NCBI GenBank assembly: GCA_033398695.1
Contig: CM065815.1
Location: forward strand, 5,760,501-5,824,500
DNA length: 64,000 nt
DNA from: Orobanche coerulescens
Lineage: Eukaryota; Streptophyta; Magnoliopsida; Lamiales; Orobanchaceae
Reading direction: 5' to 3'
Each line of letters opens with the position of its first letter. Position 1 is the stretch's first letter. A program made the position numbers and the translations under genes. Positions 1 to 11,318 of this stretch are shown one piece after another. Below the pieces are notes generated by a model. The model did not search any database. It was given only the letters and a program-made list of their open reading frames with translations, and was not told the DNA's origin.

Positions 1-200
1 GCAGGGCACAGAGCGTAATGTACAATGGTAAGTCTCGTCACATAAGGAGGAGACATAATACCATTAGACAATTGATATCAACAGGAGTTATCACTATTGA
101 TTATGCATCATCAAAGGATAACATTGCGGATCCGCTAACCAAAGGGTTATCAAGAGATCTTGTTGATAAATCATCAAGAGGAATGGGTCTATTGCCTTGA
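1..200 (+). pseudogene. Ty1-copia polyprotein, C-terminal RNase H tail (partial at window edge)
   Basis: The frame is already open at base 3, so the reading enters from outside the window and ends at the TGA at 198-200. It shows the conserved C-terminal block of plant Ty1-copia pol: NGKSRHIRRRH, then NIADPLTKGL, then RGMGL just before the stop. This is the end of the RNase H domain, which removes genomic RNA during reverse transcription. Only about 65 residues are visible, so intactness of the element cannot be judged. The downstream polypurine tract and LTR are in the expected order and orientation, which supports a 3' fragment of a + strand copia element. The ATG at 18 is an internal methionine and not a start. 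Confidence 0.9.
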
Positions 201-806
201 GCTAATGGTTTTATGGAGGATACCCAACCTAAGCTGACTAGAGATCCCAAGATCTAGGTTCAATGGGACAACCAATCCATAAAACTGGGCACGATCACTG
301 TGGGGGTTACCCCGAACCGACCATTCCTAGGATGAAAATAGTGATACCCGTAGGGAGAGGTTAATCTTATGCTTTTAATGATTCTTAAGTCGACAACGTA
401 TAGTCGGGTGGAGTAAAATACGGGTTTACTCAAAACACTTAAAGAGAATCACCTATGTTAGAGAGAAGTGGGGCCACTTCAAAGGAGAATTGCAAAGGCA
501 CAATTCTTTAGAAACTCTCGCAGAACCAGGACGGTGTCCACAGCCAAAATGGGCACAATAATGAGGACAGAACAAATCAGGAAGGGCACTTGTGAAGGAT
601 ATACGATCACTTACACAAGCGGTCGGACAGTTTAAAGGCATCTAGTTACACTGTCTAGCCAGTAAGGAGAATATATCTTTTCGAGGGAAGGTTCAAGGAG
701 CATACTCTACCTATTCTATGCAATGCCTAACCGTAGTAACTATCACCAAGTCAACTCCGTGTCTGACGTGTGCTGCTGGACCATTAATCTCATTCATGTG
801 GGGGAT
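201..806 (+). other. Copia 3' untranslated internal region with polypurine tract
   Basis: About 600 bases lie between the pol stop and the LTR and hold no convincing ORF. The short purine-rich run GTGGGGGAT at about 798-806 sits directly against the LTR start TGTTGG and is the expected primer for plus-strand DNA synthesis. Confidence 0.7.
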
Positions 807-1856
807 TGTTGGAAATATTAGATATAATAGAGGAAATGGGTTGTTTTGAGCAGCCCACTTGAGAGGAAATTTTGAGTGGGCTCGACTACGAGTTAAAGTC
901 GGGACTTAGTTGGAATACGTAGTACTCCGTATGAGGTTTTCAAAATATGTAAGAACACTCAAAATGATTGAGGTATGAATGAGATATAATGCTTCAAAGT
1001 GAGCCCTTTAGAAATGGGTTTGGGATGCTATCCCACATTGGAAAAAGAAATGAAAAATTGTGAGTATATAAGGAGATGTGGACAAAGTCATGTTCAAAAA
1101 GTGAGACATGTGTGGAAGTGTGACTAGGCGCCCCTCGCGCACACACAGACACACGTGCGCGCCGACCCTTCGTCCGTCCGGCCGGCCGGCTCGGCTCGGC
1201 TCGGTTCGGCGAAATGTCTCGGCGTCTCGAAGTTATCTTTTTTATTGCAATTTTATTTGGTAAAATTTTATTTTACTGAAAATACCTCAATGAATAAATT
1301 CTGAATTTTCGGATCCGGATAAAATTGAATTAAACAGATCTGGATAAGTATTGAGATAACAATCCTGATCGGTTTAGAGTTCCTCCAGATACCAATCCTG
1401 ATCGGTATAGAGTTCCTACAGCACACAACCTCCTCCAGCCTTCACCTATAAATACCCGGCTTGAGGGGCTCGTTTTTCATACACTTCGTTTTTTCACAAC
1501 CTCCTCCAGACAGATTTCCTTTTCCTACTTCGTTTTTTTCTTTCGGGTAATTTCAGTCGGTGATAGTAGACAGATTTATTCTAGTTCGTTGAGGGTGCAG
1601 CGCATCATCGATTCACTGCATCGAGTTGTTGTTTTATCCTGGACGGCAGACATCATACACCGTGGTGAGGGCGAATTTATTTTAAGGAGACAGATACTCT
1701 GGACTCAACAGCAACCCTTCCGCTCGTTTACGCGAACAGGAATTTTTTCTTTTTTACTAACCGTTTTTTTGCAGGATTTAGATAAAATATATATTCGATA
1801 TATATTTATATTCTGTTATTTTTAAGTAAGCATTTTCAAAAGTATTTAACACAACA
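807..1856 (+). repeat. 3' LTR of Ty1-copia element
   Basis: The LTR begins TGTTGG at 807 right after the polypurine tract. The best matching inverted terminus is CAACA at 1852-1856, giving about 1050 bp. A TATA-like CTATAAATA lies near 1446, followed by a CT-rich leader, as expected for an LTR promoter. The 5' LTR is outside the window, so the right boundary rests on the TGTTG/CAACA symmetry only. The short ORF at 1589-1825 lies in this LTR and is not judged to be a gene. Confidence 0.6.
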
Positions 1857-2509
1857 TTATAGTAATTTTAATGTGTTGATATGTACAAGTAATTATTTGT
1901 TACTCGCTTGAACTTTTAGGTCTACTAACATTGTAAATTGGTTCTATGAATGTATTAGATAATTTTGAATTACTCATTGTTCGTATTTTTATCATTGTTC
2001 TTCAATGTTCTTATTAAATTACAAAATTAAATATTACTTACATATTAATCCAGGTATTCTCCTAATCAATGGGAATTTACGTTTTTTTATTACGCTTTGA
2101 AGTGCATCACAACACTTATTCAAAGCAAATGAGTATTAAATATATTTCATTAAGTTACTCTTATCCTCAAGATATTTGTATTTTCTAAATAAATTTCTGT
2201 GCAAGTTGTGAGATAAAAATTGAGACACAAGTGTCTATTTGAAATTATACACTATAATAAAATCTCTATAAATTAATATTTCTCGGATCATGAAATTTTA
2301 TTAATTTAGAGAGATATTAATATATCGATAAATTAATAATTTATTAATTAAAAAAATTTCTCAATCAGTAAATATAACTTTGATAAAAATATTATGTGCA
2401 AACCAATTATACATAATATTCCAATTAATTAAAAATGAGTAGATTCATGTATATGTTATTGAATATATTCGTGTATCAAAATATTATTTATATATAATTA
2501 GACTAAGTC
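1857..2509. other. AT-rich spacer, no gene seen
   Basis: AT-rich DNA separates the copia LTR from the next element. Around 2250-2400 there is a run of short AT-rich self-complementary segments (CTCTATAAATTAATA-like and its reverse complement), which looks like an old palindromic repeat. No ORF with recognisable protein content was found. Confidence 0.5.
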
Positions 2510-2514
2510 ATGTA

Positions 2515-3763
2515 TGTTGTGTCACGATTTATTCATCCCGACAGGCGATCGACTATAAGGCCGAGCGACCAAGTCAACTCCAGTCAAACTATGACTAGCT
2601 CGCCAAGTCGAAGATATCAAACCACCATCAGGCACCTAGCGATCGACTCCCAGGGCGATCGCCCTTTGGCAGCTGGCGATCTGCTCTACTAACCGGCTAA
2701 GGGCAATCGACTGCGCCCGGCGAGACGATCGCCCATCAAAACCATCAAGGACTGGATCTCAGAAAAGCACCCACGTGCAGATCCACCAAAGGCGCTGACG
2801 AGATCTTCGCCAGCAGAAAAGATCTTTTGCTGACAGACAAGACATGTGACCACAGCCTGTCACCTACCCCACCTACCGGCATGTGCGCCGAAAGTTGTCA
2901 GTAGGGCCGCATGTGACTAACTCAGGACGCGTGTAAGCTCCCCATTGGACCGAGTAGTTGACTGCCAACAACTCCTGCAGACTCTGAGGGGACAGGCCCA
3001 TGTGCTAAAAGACGATCGCCCGATTATTATATTGCAGTAAAGGCGATCGCCCGGCGTATCCAAGCCCTATAAATAGAGAACCTCCTCCTACTGGAAAAAG
3101 GTTCTCAGTTCTCGGTTCTCAGTTCTGAATTCATTTGAACCAACAGCCCGGAATTCACTCGACGGTTCCCAGTTCACTGAATATACAGTTCCGAATTCAT
3201 TCTGACCTACGCTCAGAGTCCATTCTCTCACATTCCGATACATCCACGGAATTACTGAAGAACACACACACATCATCAAGCTACCGGCTATCTCACCGGA
3301 ATCCGTCTCAGGACTTCTCTCTCCAAATCTCTCGTCCAGAAGACGATCGGCAGAAGCAGCAAGTCTCCACTAGACAGATTCCAAGGGATTCACAAGCCCA
3401 GAAGCCCAAACATCCAGCTATATACTCGCCGTGAGAGGCGGTCGATCTCTCACCGCCGCGACCGTACATCACCTTTGTTACAAGAACTCACAGAGCGTCA
3501 AATCTGGTTCTTCCGGCAATCTACACGCTCACTAGCTAAGATAACAAGAAACTTTACACTCATTGTAATTGTATTCTTACATTAATACTTGTATCCCCGA
3601 ATATCGGTATTAATAATATCTCGCGAGAGCATTCAAGCCCGGGACTAACAACCCCGGCAAATCTTGTGTTATTTATCTTTCTCTCGGAAGTGCTCTTGCA
3701 TTTGTTTGCTATCCCATCCATTCCAGCAATATCTATCTCCGGATAATATTTTGGGTAGCAACA
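2515..3763 (+). repeat. 5' LTR of Tat-like element
   Basis: 1249 bp, TGTTGT...CAACA. The TATA box TATAAATA at 3068-3075 is the likely LTR promoter. The LTR is rich in the palindrome CGATCG, often inside GCGATCGC. Its second half (from about 3134) is nearly identical to the 3' LTR, while its first 620 bp differ at many sites. Confidence 0.9.
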
Positions 3764-3765
3764 AT

Positions 3766-3783
3766 TGGCGCTAGAGGAAGGAC
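3766..3783 (+). other. Primer-binding-like site of Tat-like element
   Basis: Two bases inside the 5' LTR the sequence reads TGGCGCTAGAGGAAGGAC. It starts with the TGG complementary to a tRNA 3' CCA end, at the usual distance from the LTR. I did not assign the tRNA. Confidence 0.6.
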
Positions 3784-3890
3784 ATCTAACCCTCATATTT
3801 TTATTTCTACCGTCCCGAAGAACACTCACTGTTCTCGGGGCAGATACTTGAAGTGACACTCACTGCACTTCAAAGAAAACCTTCAGAATC

Positions 3891-5430
3891 ATGACATCCG
3901 CCGGTCCATCGAAGAAAGCTACTCTCCGAACCGCCGGACACCATTTCCCGGCTCAGTCCGAACCCCAGCCGACGACAGGGGGAAGCCGCGGCAACGCGAG
4001 ACTCTCGATCCCGCATCCGGGAGGTGGCCCCAACCTCTCACTCGATCAGTTCCAAACCGAGGAACAGATCGAGGAGGCTATGGCCATCCTGGAGGAGCGA
4101 CGGAGAGCATGCGCGCCGCCCGCGATAACTCCCTCGATCATCCGCCGCATGGGAAAACGGAAATTCAAGGGGCTACTGAGCGAGCGATCGTCAAAAAGCC
4201 CCGATTCGCGAGGAAAGGCTCTCGCACGACCGGACGGATCCATATTCGATCGCTTGGGACGCGACCCATCCCGGCGACCGGGGCACTCTGTTTCCAACCT
4301 TGAGAAGACGGAATCCGAATCCGTTACCAGGAGTTCGGCCTACTCACTTCACAGCCGAACGCATGTCAGCCATCTGACTCCCGCCCCGATCGCCAGGGAC
4401 TCAGTACTCAATCGCCTCGGCTCCCGCTCCGACCGCCGAGCCGCTAGCAGTCAGGCCACGGCGATGGCCGCCATGCAACGTCAGCTCGACGAGATGAGAG
4501 CACTCTTGGACACTGGGGCAGGCACTAGCAAGAAGATCGCCGGGCCGACCGAGCCACTCGCGGTCCACATCGAGCTTGCCCCCATACAACCAACCATCGC
4601 TCCTCCTAAAACACCTCTGTATAAGGGGAGATCGGACCCAGAAACCCACCTGAGTAAATTCCGAATTTACATGACTGGGTGTGGGGCATCTGATGCAACC
4701 AAGTGCCGGATCTTCCCGCTGACATTGGGCGAGCTGGCCCATAAGTGGTACGTCTCTTTACCACCACGATCGGTCACCTCTTTTAAGAAACTGGCGGATG
4801 ACTTCACGTCATACTTCGCCAGCAAGGTCGCCAGACCAGAAGGCCCCCAGCGCATGATAAAAATCAAGCAGGGGAAGGACGACGCAGCGAATTACATCGG
4901 CCGGGTAGACGAAATCATCCTCACCGGCCGAACCCGTCGGTGATGAGCTCGCTCTCTACTCGGTCATGGGGGATTCCACGGTCACTCTCCCATGTTCGGA
5001 CATCTCTCCAAGGATATCCCCCAACTTACACGATCTTCCGCGCTAAAGCCGCCAAATTCTGGCCGTGCAAAGGCTACTCACCCTCCGCATAGACGAGGAA
5101 ACGCCACCTCTTGCCCGGAAGATAGCGATCGCCAAAGCAAAGAAGGCGATCGCCAAGACACACCGGAGATCTCCGGGCTTTCGAGGACATGGAAGCCCAT
5201 CTCCTCCGTCGTTCAATGTAACTCGGCACATATTTTCTATGCCATCAAAGGGCACGAAGAGCTCAAAAGCCAAAGGCGATAAGGGACCACGGTCACTGGA
5301 CAACAATCAATATTGTGCCTACCACAAGAGTCCTGCCACGGACCAACAATTGCCGCGACCTCCTCAAACAGCTCTGGAGACTGTTCGAGGAGGGCAAGTT
5401 GGACAGCTTATTGGTTTAGCCGAAGCCCCC
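3891..5430 (+). pseudogene. Retrotransposon gag (Tat-like), open to 4943 and then frameshifted
   Basis: The frame opens with ATG at 3891 and runs 350 codons. The N-terminal half is basic and low in complexity. From about residue 235 it shows the capsid-like gag domain: YKGRSDPETHLSKF, then GASDATKCRIFPLTL, HKWYVSLPP, and IKQGKDDAANYIGRV. After the stop at 4943 homology continues in other frames. QYCAYHKS is readable near 5310, and CRDLLKQLWRLFEEGKLDSL near 5345-5400 in a shifted frame; together they give the CxxH-type knuckle block seen in related gags. Gag forms the particle that packages element RNA. The frameshifts fall in the part of the element that shows unusual small indels (see findings), so they may be natural decay or sequence error. 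Confidence 0.75.
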
Positions 5431-6596
5431 GCCTATCTCTATAGACGATCGTCCGAGTCGAACGCAAAACAGGCTGGGAAGCTCATACGAGCCGACCCCT
5501 GGATCAACCTCGGCGACCGTCTCTATATGCTTCAATCAAGAGAAGGAGACCACGGAAGTCACCCCGATCTCCCTCCTTATTTAAAAAACCGGAGGACTCG
5601 ATCGCCATCTGCAGTTCACCGTCTAAACACGATGGACTAAGGCACGAGATCGCCTCCCCCGCACAACGTACACCGTCGAAGGTCGGCATCTACATGACGA
5701 TCCAAGGTGGAAGAGTGCAGCCATGGTCCTGGCGGTCGATGGAACCGACTGCTTAGGCCATGCAAGGTCCCTTTAGGCCAAGATCGCCCGCCCTTCGTTT
5801 AAGTACGAGGCCGGCGTAGTCTGAGGGCCCTCCAAAATAAATCAGTGGACACGATCGCTCGCCCTCAAAGGTTCATCATCTAACATGGTGAACCCGGACA
5901 ATGCGACGTGCCACAACCCCGTCTCAACGTACACCGTCGAGGTCGGCCATCTCCATGGCTGGCCGAGGTGGAAGCAGAGCTAACAAGCCGCGGGCGCGGA
6001 GTTGATTCATCAGCGCCCGCGCAAGGACTCCTCTAGATCGAGACCGCACGCCCTTCGTTTAAATACGAGGCGGCGCGGCTATGAGAGGACCCTCATAATA
6101 AAGTGAGTCACGAGACACTCAATGTCTTCGCGCATCAAGACGCGATCAAGGAGTCGGTCCATTGAACTCCGCGATCGTGCACGGTTCCTCAAGACGGACG
6201 ACCGTCCCCGAGGATTCGACAAACTTGAAGACCGCTCACCCAAGGAATTATTTTCATCCCCTTACTTCCACTAAGTGAATAAAAACAAGGGGCAAGAAGA
6301 GTGCGGACTACCTACGACGATCGTCGCTATTCAACCACATACGGAGATCGTCATTTTTTCGATGTAGTGCAATGATCGAACTTGTTGTAAAAGTTGTCTT
6401 ATGAGTTTATCAATTCATTTGGGACTACCCTCGCAACGACCTCTCCTCAACACATTTGTACAAAGTCAAACAAAGACTTAAAAATAACCATTCATTCAAG
6501 TGATAAGTCAGAAAGACAAATGCTCATTTCATTACTTGAAAAAATAGAGTACATGATCGCCCGAAGGCCTAAGTGCTACAAAAAGAAAGCTACAAA
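5431..6596 (+). other. Tat-like internal spacer, no coding motif recognised
   Basis: GC-rich sequence follows the gag remnant. Two similar stretches, near 5640-5880 and 5900-6110, share CGTACACCGTCGA and a CGCCCTTCGTTTAA-TACGAGG block, which indicates an internal duplication of about 260 bp. No protease, RT or integrase motif was found on either strand. Confidence 0.5.
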
Positions 6597-8950
6597 CTAC
6601 AAAGAAAATAAGCTAAAAACATCAAAAGGAAGCGCCTCAGGCCCCTGCCGGCCTTCACCATCGGCATTCGGCGCGGTTCCCTCATCTTCCGAGCATCGGG
6701 ATGAGCAAGGCTGCAGAGACGGATACCGGCTCAAATCCACACCGATGTCCGCCGTGTCCAAGATCGGCAAGGAGAAAGCCGGGTGAGAGGATGCTCCAAT
6801 GCATATGACTTGAACTTCGGCAAGAGGACCGACCTCCAAGCCTCCCTTCTTAGCCGCTCGGATCGAGTCGGCGACGCCAAGTAATAGGCGAACTCGCCGA
6901 CATACTCCAAATTTTGGAAGGGATCGGCCTTGGTCGCCTCGACCTCTCCTCTCGGCTCGGCCATCGCACATTGCGATCCACGGAGCTCGGCCTCCTCGCA
7001 GCAACCTTCTCTTTCGCCTCACTTGACTCGCTCATCAGTAGAGCGATCGTCCTGCTCGCGATCGGCCTCCTCCTCGGCAACATTCCTCGCACAGACGGCA
7101 CTCTGCATCTGGTCCCGAAACCGGTCGACCGCCATTCGAATTTCTCGGTCTCCTTCTTCTCGGCTCAAGCTCATGGCTCGCCCGCTTGGCCGCCTCAAGG
7201 AGTCCCTCTCCATCGCCGCAATCTTGTCGGCAAACTCGGCGTTCTCTTTCCGAGCCGCCTCAAGATCCTCTGAGGCGAATAGTGGAGGGCCGCCTCAAAC
7301 TCTGGCGGCACAGGACGGCCATGGTCGCCGTCGAAGAGAAAGGGCGACAACGGCATCCATCGAACTCGACGATCGCGGCCGGGCGATCGCATCCGCATCG
7401 ATTGTCCACGCCTTGGCAAGGCGAAGCGACCTTGCTCACATAGGGAGGAATGTCGCGGGAATGGCGAGAGATCGACTCGCCGTAAAATCCACGACCATCG
7501 GTGGGCAAGACGGGTCTTTGCGACGGATCCTGCACCAAAACACCAAGGTTAATACAACTCCTACGCAGATGTAATTGTCAACACGTAAATGCTATCTACC
7601 TCTCGGCCTTCTCGGGATCCCGACCGAAAACGGTTTCCCTCGAGGAGTTTCGCATCCGCGATCGCCGTCTCCGCGAAAAGCCGCAGAGGGCGGCTCGCGC
7701 TCGGAGCAACGATGGTGATCGGAGGCGCGCGATCGGCACTTCATCGCCGGGCAGAAACGAAGTTTCTTGCGGCCTCGGCCTCTTGCGGTCGCCCAAGCCC
7801 CTCCTCGAATTTCCTCCTCAACCTCGACCTGCTCTACGCGAGGCTCCGGCTCCGCACGAGGCACCGCCTCTGGAACTATAAGCAATGCGGCGGTGGAACC
7901 CGAGTCGACCTCTTCGACTTGAGACGGCCTAGACTCCCGGGTTCGACATAGCGATCTCCTCCGGAGGCTCCAAAAGCGAGGAAACGAACCTCTGCGGTTA
8001 AAGACGATCGACTAACGGTCGGACACTATCTTCAAATAAGGCGATCGCTTAGAAATTGAAGGTCGCATAAAGTCATACTGCACCGCGAGATGTCTCGGGA
8101 AGCGGAATAGTCGAGCCGACAACCGGCGACTCTCCTTGTTGATCCGAGTGGCGTCTAGGTCGTCGTCCGACAAGCTCCTAATTCGCTCCCAAACAACGAG
8201 GAAGTCGAAAGGCGGCTCCTCGATCGCCGGATATGAAAGCCTGCAAAGCAATCAAATTAGATCACCCAACACGCATCAGCGAAGGGAGAGTCTAAACCCT
8301 TACGGGATTCCTCTCCCGAAATTCGATGGGGATCTCGGTTCGCACAGGATTGTCGCTCGCCGAAGCTCTCCACTTGCCGGCGACCCAGAACCACTTCGTC
8401 CGATCGCCCGTATCTTATTCGAACTCCATGAATCACCCGGCCAGATCGGCCTTGGATGTGGTAACCGCCGACCAACCCTCTATGTGCCGTCAGTTTAAAC
8501 AAATAGTTCATCTCCAACGGCGACGGAGGCAGTACAGCGGTGACCGCCGAAAAGGGTGAGAGTGCATATGATTTGGAGCCGGGCGTTCGGCGTCTGAAGT
8601 GGCGCCACATTCCAAGCGGCCAACAGATGGGAGACCGCAAGGACGAGGGAAGCGCGGCCGGCCTCCATAACGGCCTCACTCACTGCGACCATACCCATCG
8701 GAGGCTGGTCGGCTCGTTCATTCTCCGCGGCGCGAACATGTCCACATACGAAGGAACATGGAATCTTGTCCTCCAGACGGCGGATCTCTCTGGACGCCGA
8801 GCTCGTGTTGGCGAGCGACCACAACGATCATTGCCGCGGCACGACATCTGCGACCGCTTGGGGAGCACATAGGGATAAGCGACCGAATATCCCCGAAATC
8901 GAATCGCGGAGTAGGACCGGCCAATCTATCCATTATTTGAGAAAGGCCCT
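6597..8950 (-). pseudogene. Decayed antisense ORF of Tat-type element (putative)
   Basis: On the minus strand, protein-like segments occur in order but in several frames. Near 8500-8400 there is LEMNYLFKL followed by GGYHIQGRSG. Near 8400-8320 there is WFWVAGKWRASASDNP. Near 7220-7020 there is a charged, heptad-like stretch starting MERDSLRR. Near 6930 there is FQNLEYVGEFAYYL. The order (aromatic N-terminal block, coiled coil, short C-terminal block) is like the antisense ORF placed between pol and the 3' LTR in Tat-lineage gypsy elements, whose function is not established. The match is made by eye on frameshifted DNA. A profile search after frame correction would decide it. Confidence 0.4.
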
Positions 8951-9667
8951 ATAGGCCCGTCAAAATCACTATGTTGCTCCCGATGGCCCCGATCGCGGAT
9001 CTCTCTCGATTTGCGATCGTCTCTCCTCGGGCCGACTCCCTAGCAACATCGGCCTCATTGAACAAAGCCTCAACTTGGTAGGGTCGATTAACTCGAATGG
9101 CCAATGCCGTCTCCAGTGGAAGACGGAAGAAGTTTCTCCCGGCAAACGATGTCCGTGGCGTAACAGTTCCGCTACAAGCAGCGATGAGGTTCCGCCATTT
9201 TCAGAGTTAGAAAAGAAGAAAAGGTTTTTCTTACCCTAAAGTGAAATCGATCGACGATCGGCGCTTAGATCTTCAAAAATTCGGCGGCGGGACCTTCTTT
9301 CTCCAATGCGTACGCGTGAGTGAGGCTGACCCCGCGCCCCCTTTTATAGGAGAAAGCGGGGACCCGATTGCAATAAAGGAAACCTCGGGGTCGGATCTCA
9401 AGCAGCGCACGGTTGGACCCCTCGAGACCGCGTCGCGTCTTTTCGAGGACGCGTCGGCCAGGAGTCATTAATGACCGTTGGCGTCCTCAATAGAAGCGAC
9501 ACGCGAGACTTTTCAACGCCCGTTGTTTTCCGCCAGTGATTCGGCCAACAGTCGTCCGAAATCCAGTATATCGGCTCGAAGACGATCGCGATTGATAAGA
9601 CACTTAGTCGCTCGTCAAAATTCGGCGATCGCTAAGAAAGCCACCTCACCCCACGTTTCCAACGTAT
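8951..9667 (+). other. Tat-like 3' internal region, no gene recognised
   Basis: GC-rich sequence up to the polypurine tract, dotted with CGATCG palindromes. Nothing identifiable as coding. Confidence 0.5.
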
Positions 9668-9684
9668 GAGCGAGCCGGGGCAAT
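9668..9684 (+). other. Polypurine tract of Tat-like element
   Basis: GAGCGAGCCGGGGCAAT lies directly against the 3' LTR start at 9685. It is purine-rich but imperfect, as expected for a plus-strand primer. Confidence 0.55.
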
Positions 9685-10912
9685 TGTTGTGTCACGATTT
9701 ATTCATCCCGACAGCGATCGACTATAAGGCCGAGCGACCAAGTCAACTCGGTCAAACTATGACTAGCTCGCCAAGTCGAAGATATCAAACCACCATCGGC
9801 ACCTAGCGATCGACTCCCGGGCGATCGCCCTTTGCTGTAGCGATCTGCTCTACTAACCGGCTAAGGGCAATCGACTGCGCCCGAGAGACGATCGCCCATC
9901 AAAACCATCAAGGACTGGATCTCGGAAAAGCACCCACGTGCGAGATCCACCAAAGCGGCAGCGAGATCTTCGCGGCGAAAAGATCTTTTCTTGACAGACA
10001 AGACATGTGACCACGGCTGTCACCTACCCCACCTACCGGCATGTGCGCGAAAGTTGTCGATAGGGCCGCATGTGACTAACTCGGGACGCGTGTAAGCTCC
10101 CCATTGGACCGAGTAGTTGGCGCCAACAACTCCTGCAGACTACGAGACAGCCCATGTGCTAAAAGACGATCGCCCGATTATTATATTGCGGTAAAGCGAT
10201 CGCCGGCGTATCAAGCCCTATAAATAGAGAACCTCCTCCTCGGAAAAAGGTTCTCGGTTCTCGATTCTCGATTACGAATTCATTTGAACCAACAGCCCGG
10301 AATTCACTCGACGGTTCCCAGTTCACTGAATATACAGTTCCGAATTCATTCTGACCTACGCTCAGAGTCCATTCTCTCACATTCCGATACATCCACGGAA
10401 TTACTGAAGAACACACACACATCATCAAGCTACCGGCTATCTCACCGGAATCCGTCTCAGGACTTCTCTCTCCAAATCTCTCGTCCAGAAGACGATCGGC
10501 AGAAGCAGCAAGTCTCCACTAGACAGATTCCAAGGGATTCACAAGCCCAGAAGCCCAAACATCCAGCTATATACTCGCCGTGAGATGCGGTCGATCTCTC
10601 ACCGCCACGACCGTACATCACCTTTGTTACAAGAACTCACAGAGCGTCAAATCTGGTTCTTCCGGCAATCTACACGCTCACTAGCTAAGATAACAAGAAA
10701 CTTTACACTCATTGTAATTGTATTCTTACATTAATACTTGTATCCCCGAATATCGGTATTAATAATATCTCGCGAGAGCATTCAAGCCCGGGACTAACAA
10801 CCCCGGCAAATCTTGTGTTATTTATCTTTCTCTCGGAAGTGCTCTTGCATTTGTTTGCTATCCCATCCATTCCAGCAATATCTATCTCCGGATAATATTT
10901 TGGGTAGCAACA
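9685..10912 (+). repeat. 3' LTR of Tat-like element
   Basis: 1228 bp, TGTTGT...CAACA, followed by the TSD ATGTA. TATAAATA lies at 10219-10226. The part from about 10283 to the end matches 3134-3763 almost base for base. The first 600 bp carry many small indels and CAG-to-CGG-type differences relative to the 5' LTR. Confidence 0.9.
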
Positions 10913-10917
10913 ATGTA

Positions 10918-11295
10918 CTTAACAATGCATTGTTCCAATTCAATAGTGTATTCATGAATTTACATATTCAGTGAAATCAATGTTTCTCAAGTGGCAATAA
11001 CAAATTGCTTTTGACACTGCAAAATCCGCTCAAATGATGAAGCAACGTCGAGGGACTTAAGTGAGACAACTTTTGAAGAAGGCTTACATGAACCTGAGAA
11101 TATGATTAACGATATTGGCTATCGCAAAAAAATGGGCGTCAATAATTTGTTGGATTATCCAGGTGAAAATGACGAATGTTTACAAGTTCAAAGTTTAAAG
11201 AAAAATTTGGCAAATATTGTTGAAAGTTCTTCTGATTCTAAAGTTGAAGATGATTCAATACCGCTTGAACAGTCATGCAAAAGGAAGCAGTGAGC
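10918..11295. other. Spacer with one short unassigned ORF
   Basis: AT-rich flank to the right of the Tat-like insertion. A 63-codon + strand ORF (11102-11293) encodes an acidic/Lys-rich peptide (ESSSDSKVEDDS near its middle). It matches no family I recognise and has no visible promoter or splice context. It could be an exon fragment of an old element. Confidence 0.3.
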
Positions 11296-11318
11296 GCAAA
11301 TGAGAACTAAGAGTGAAC

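Larger units (their letters stand above)
2515..10912 (+). mobile_element. Complete Tat-like Ty3-gypsy element without pol (gag plus decayed antisense ORF)
   Basis: Two direct LTRs (2515-3763 and 9685-10912) start TGTTGTGTCACG and end GCAACA. They are flanked by a perfect 5-bp target-site duplication, ATGTA, at 2510-2514 and 10913-10917, so both ends of the insertion are fixed. Inside are a primer-binding-like site, a gag ORF, a gag tail broken by frameshifts, and a long GC-rich region with antisense-strand protein traces. I find no protease, reverse transcriptase, RNase H or integrase motif in any frame. The gag type and the antisense ORF suggest the Tat lineage. The layout resembles non-autonomous gag-only LTR elements that depend on pol from a relative. 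Confidence 0.85.

Noticed and set aside
1589..1825. 78-codon ORF in the copia LTR
   Set aside because: It lies in LTR leader sequence with no recognisable protein features.
2530..10250. GCGATCGC octamers resembling the cyanobacterial HIP1 repeat, possible bacterial contamination
   Set aside because: They lie inside a plant LTR element with perfect TSD and paired LTRs, so the DNA is plant; the octamer is part of the element's CGATCG excess.
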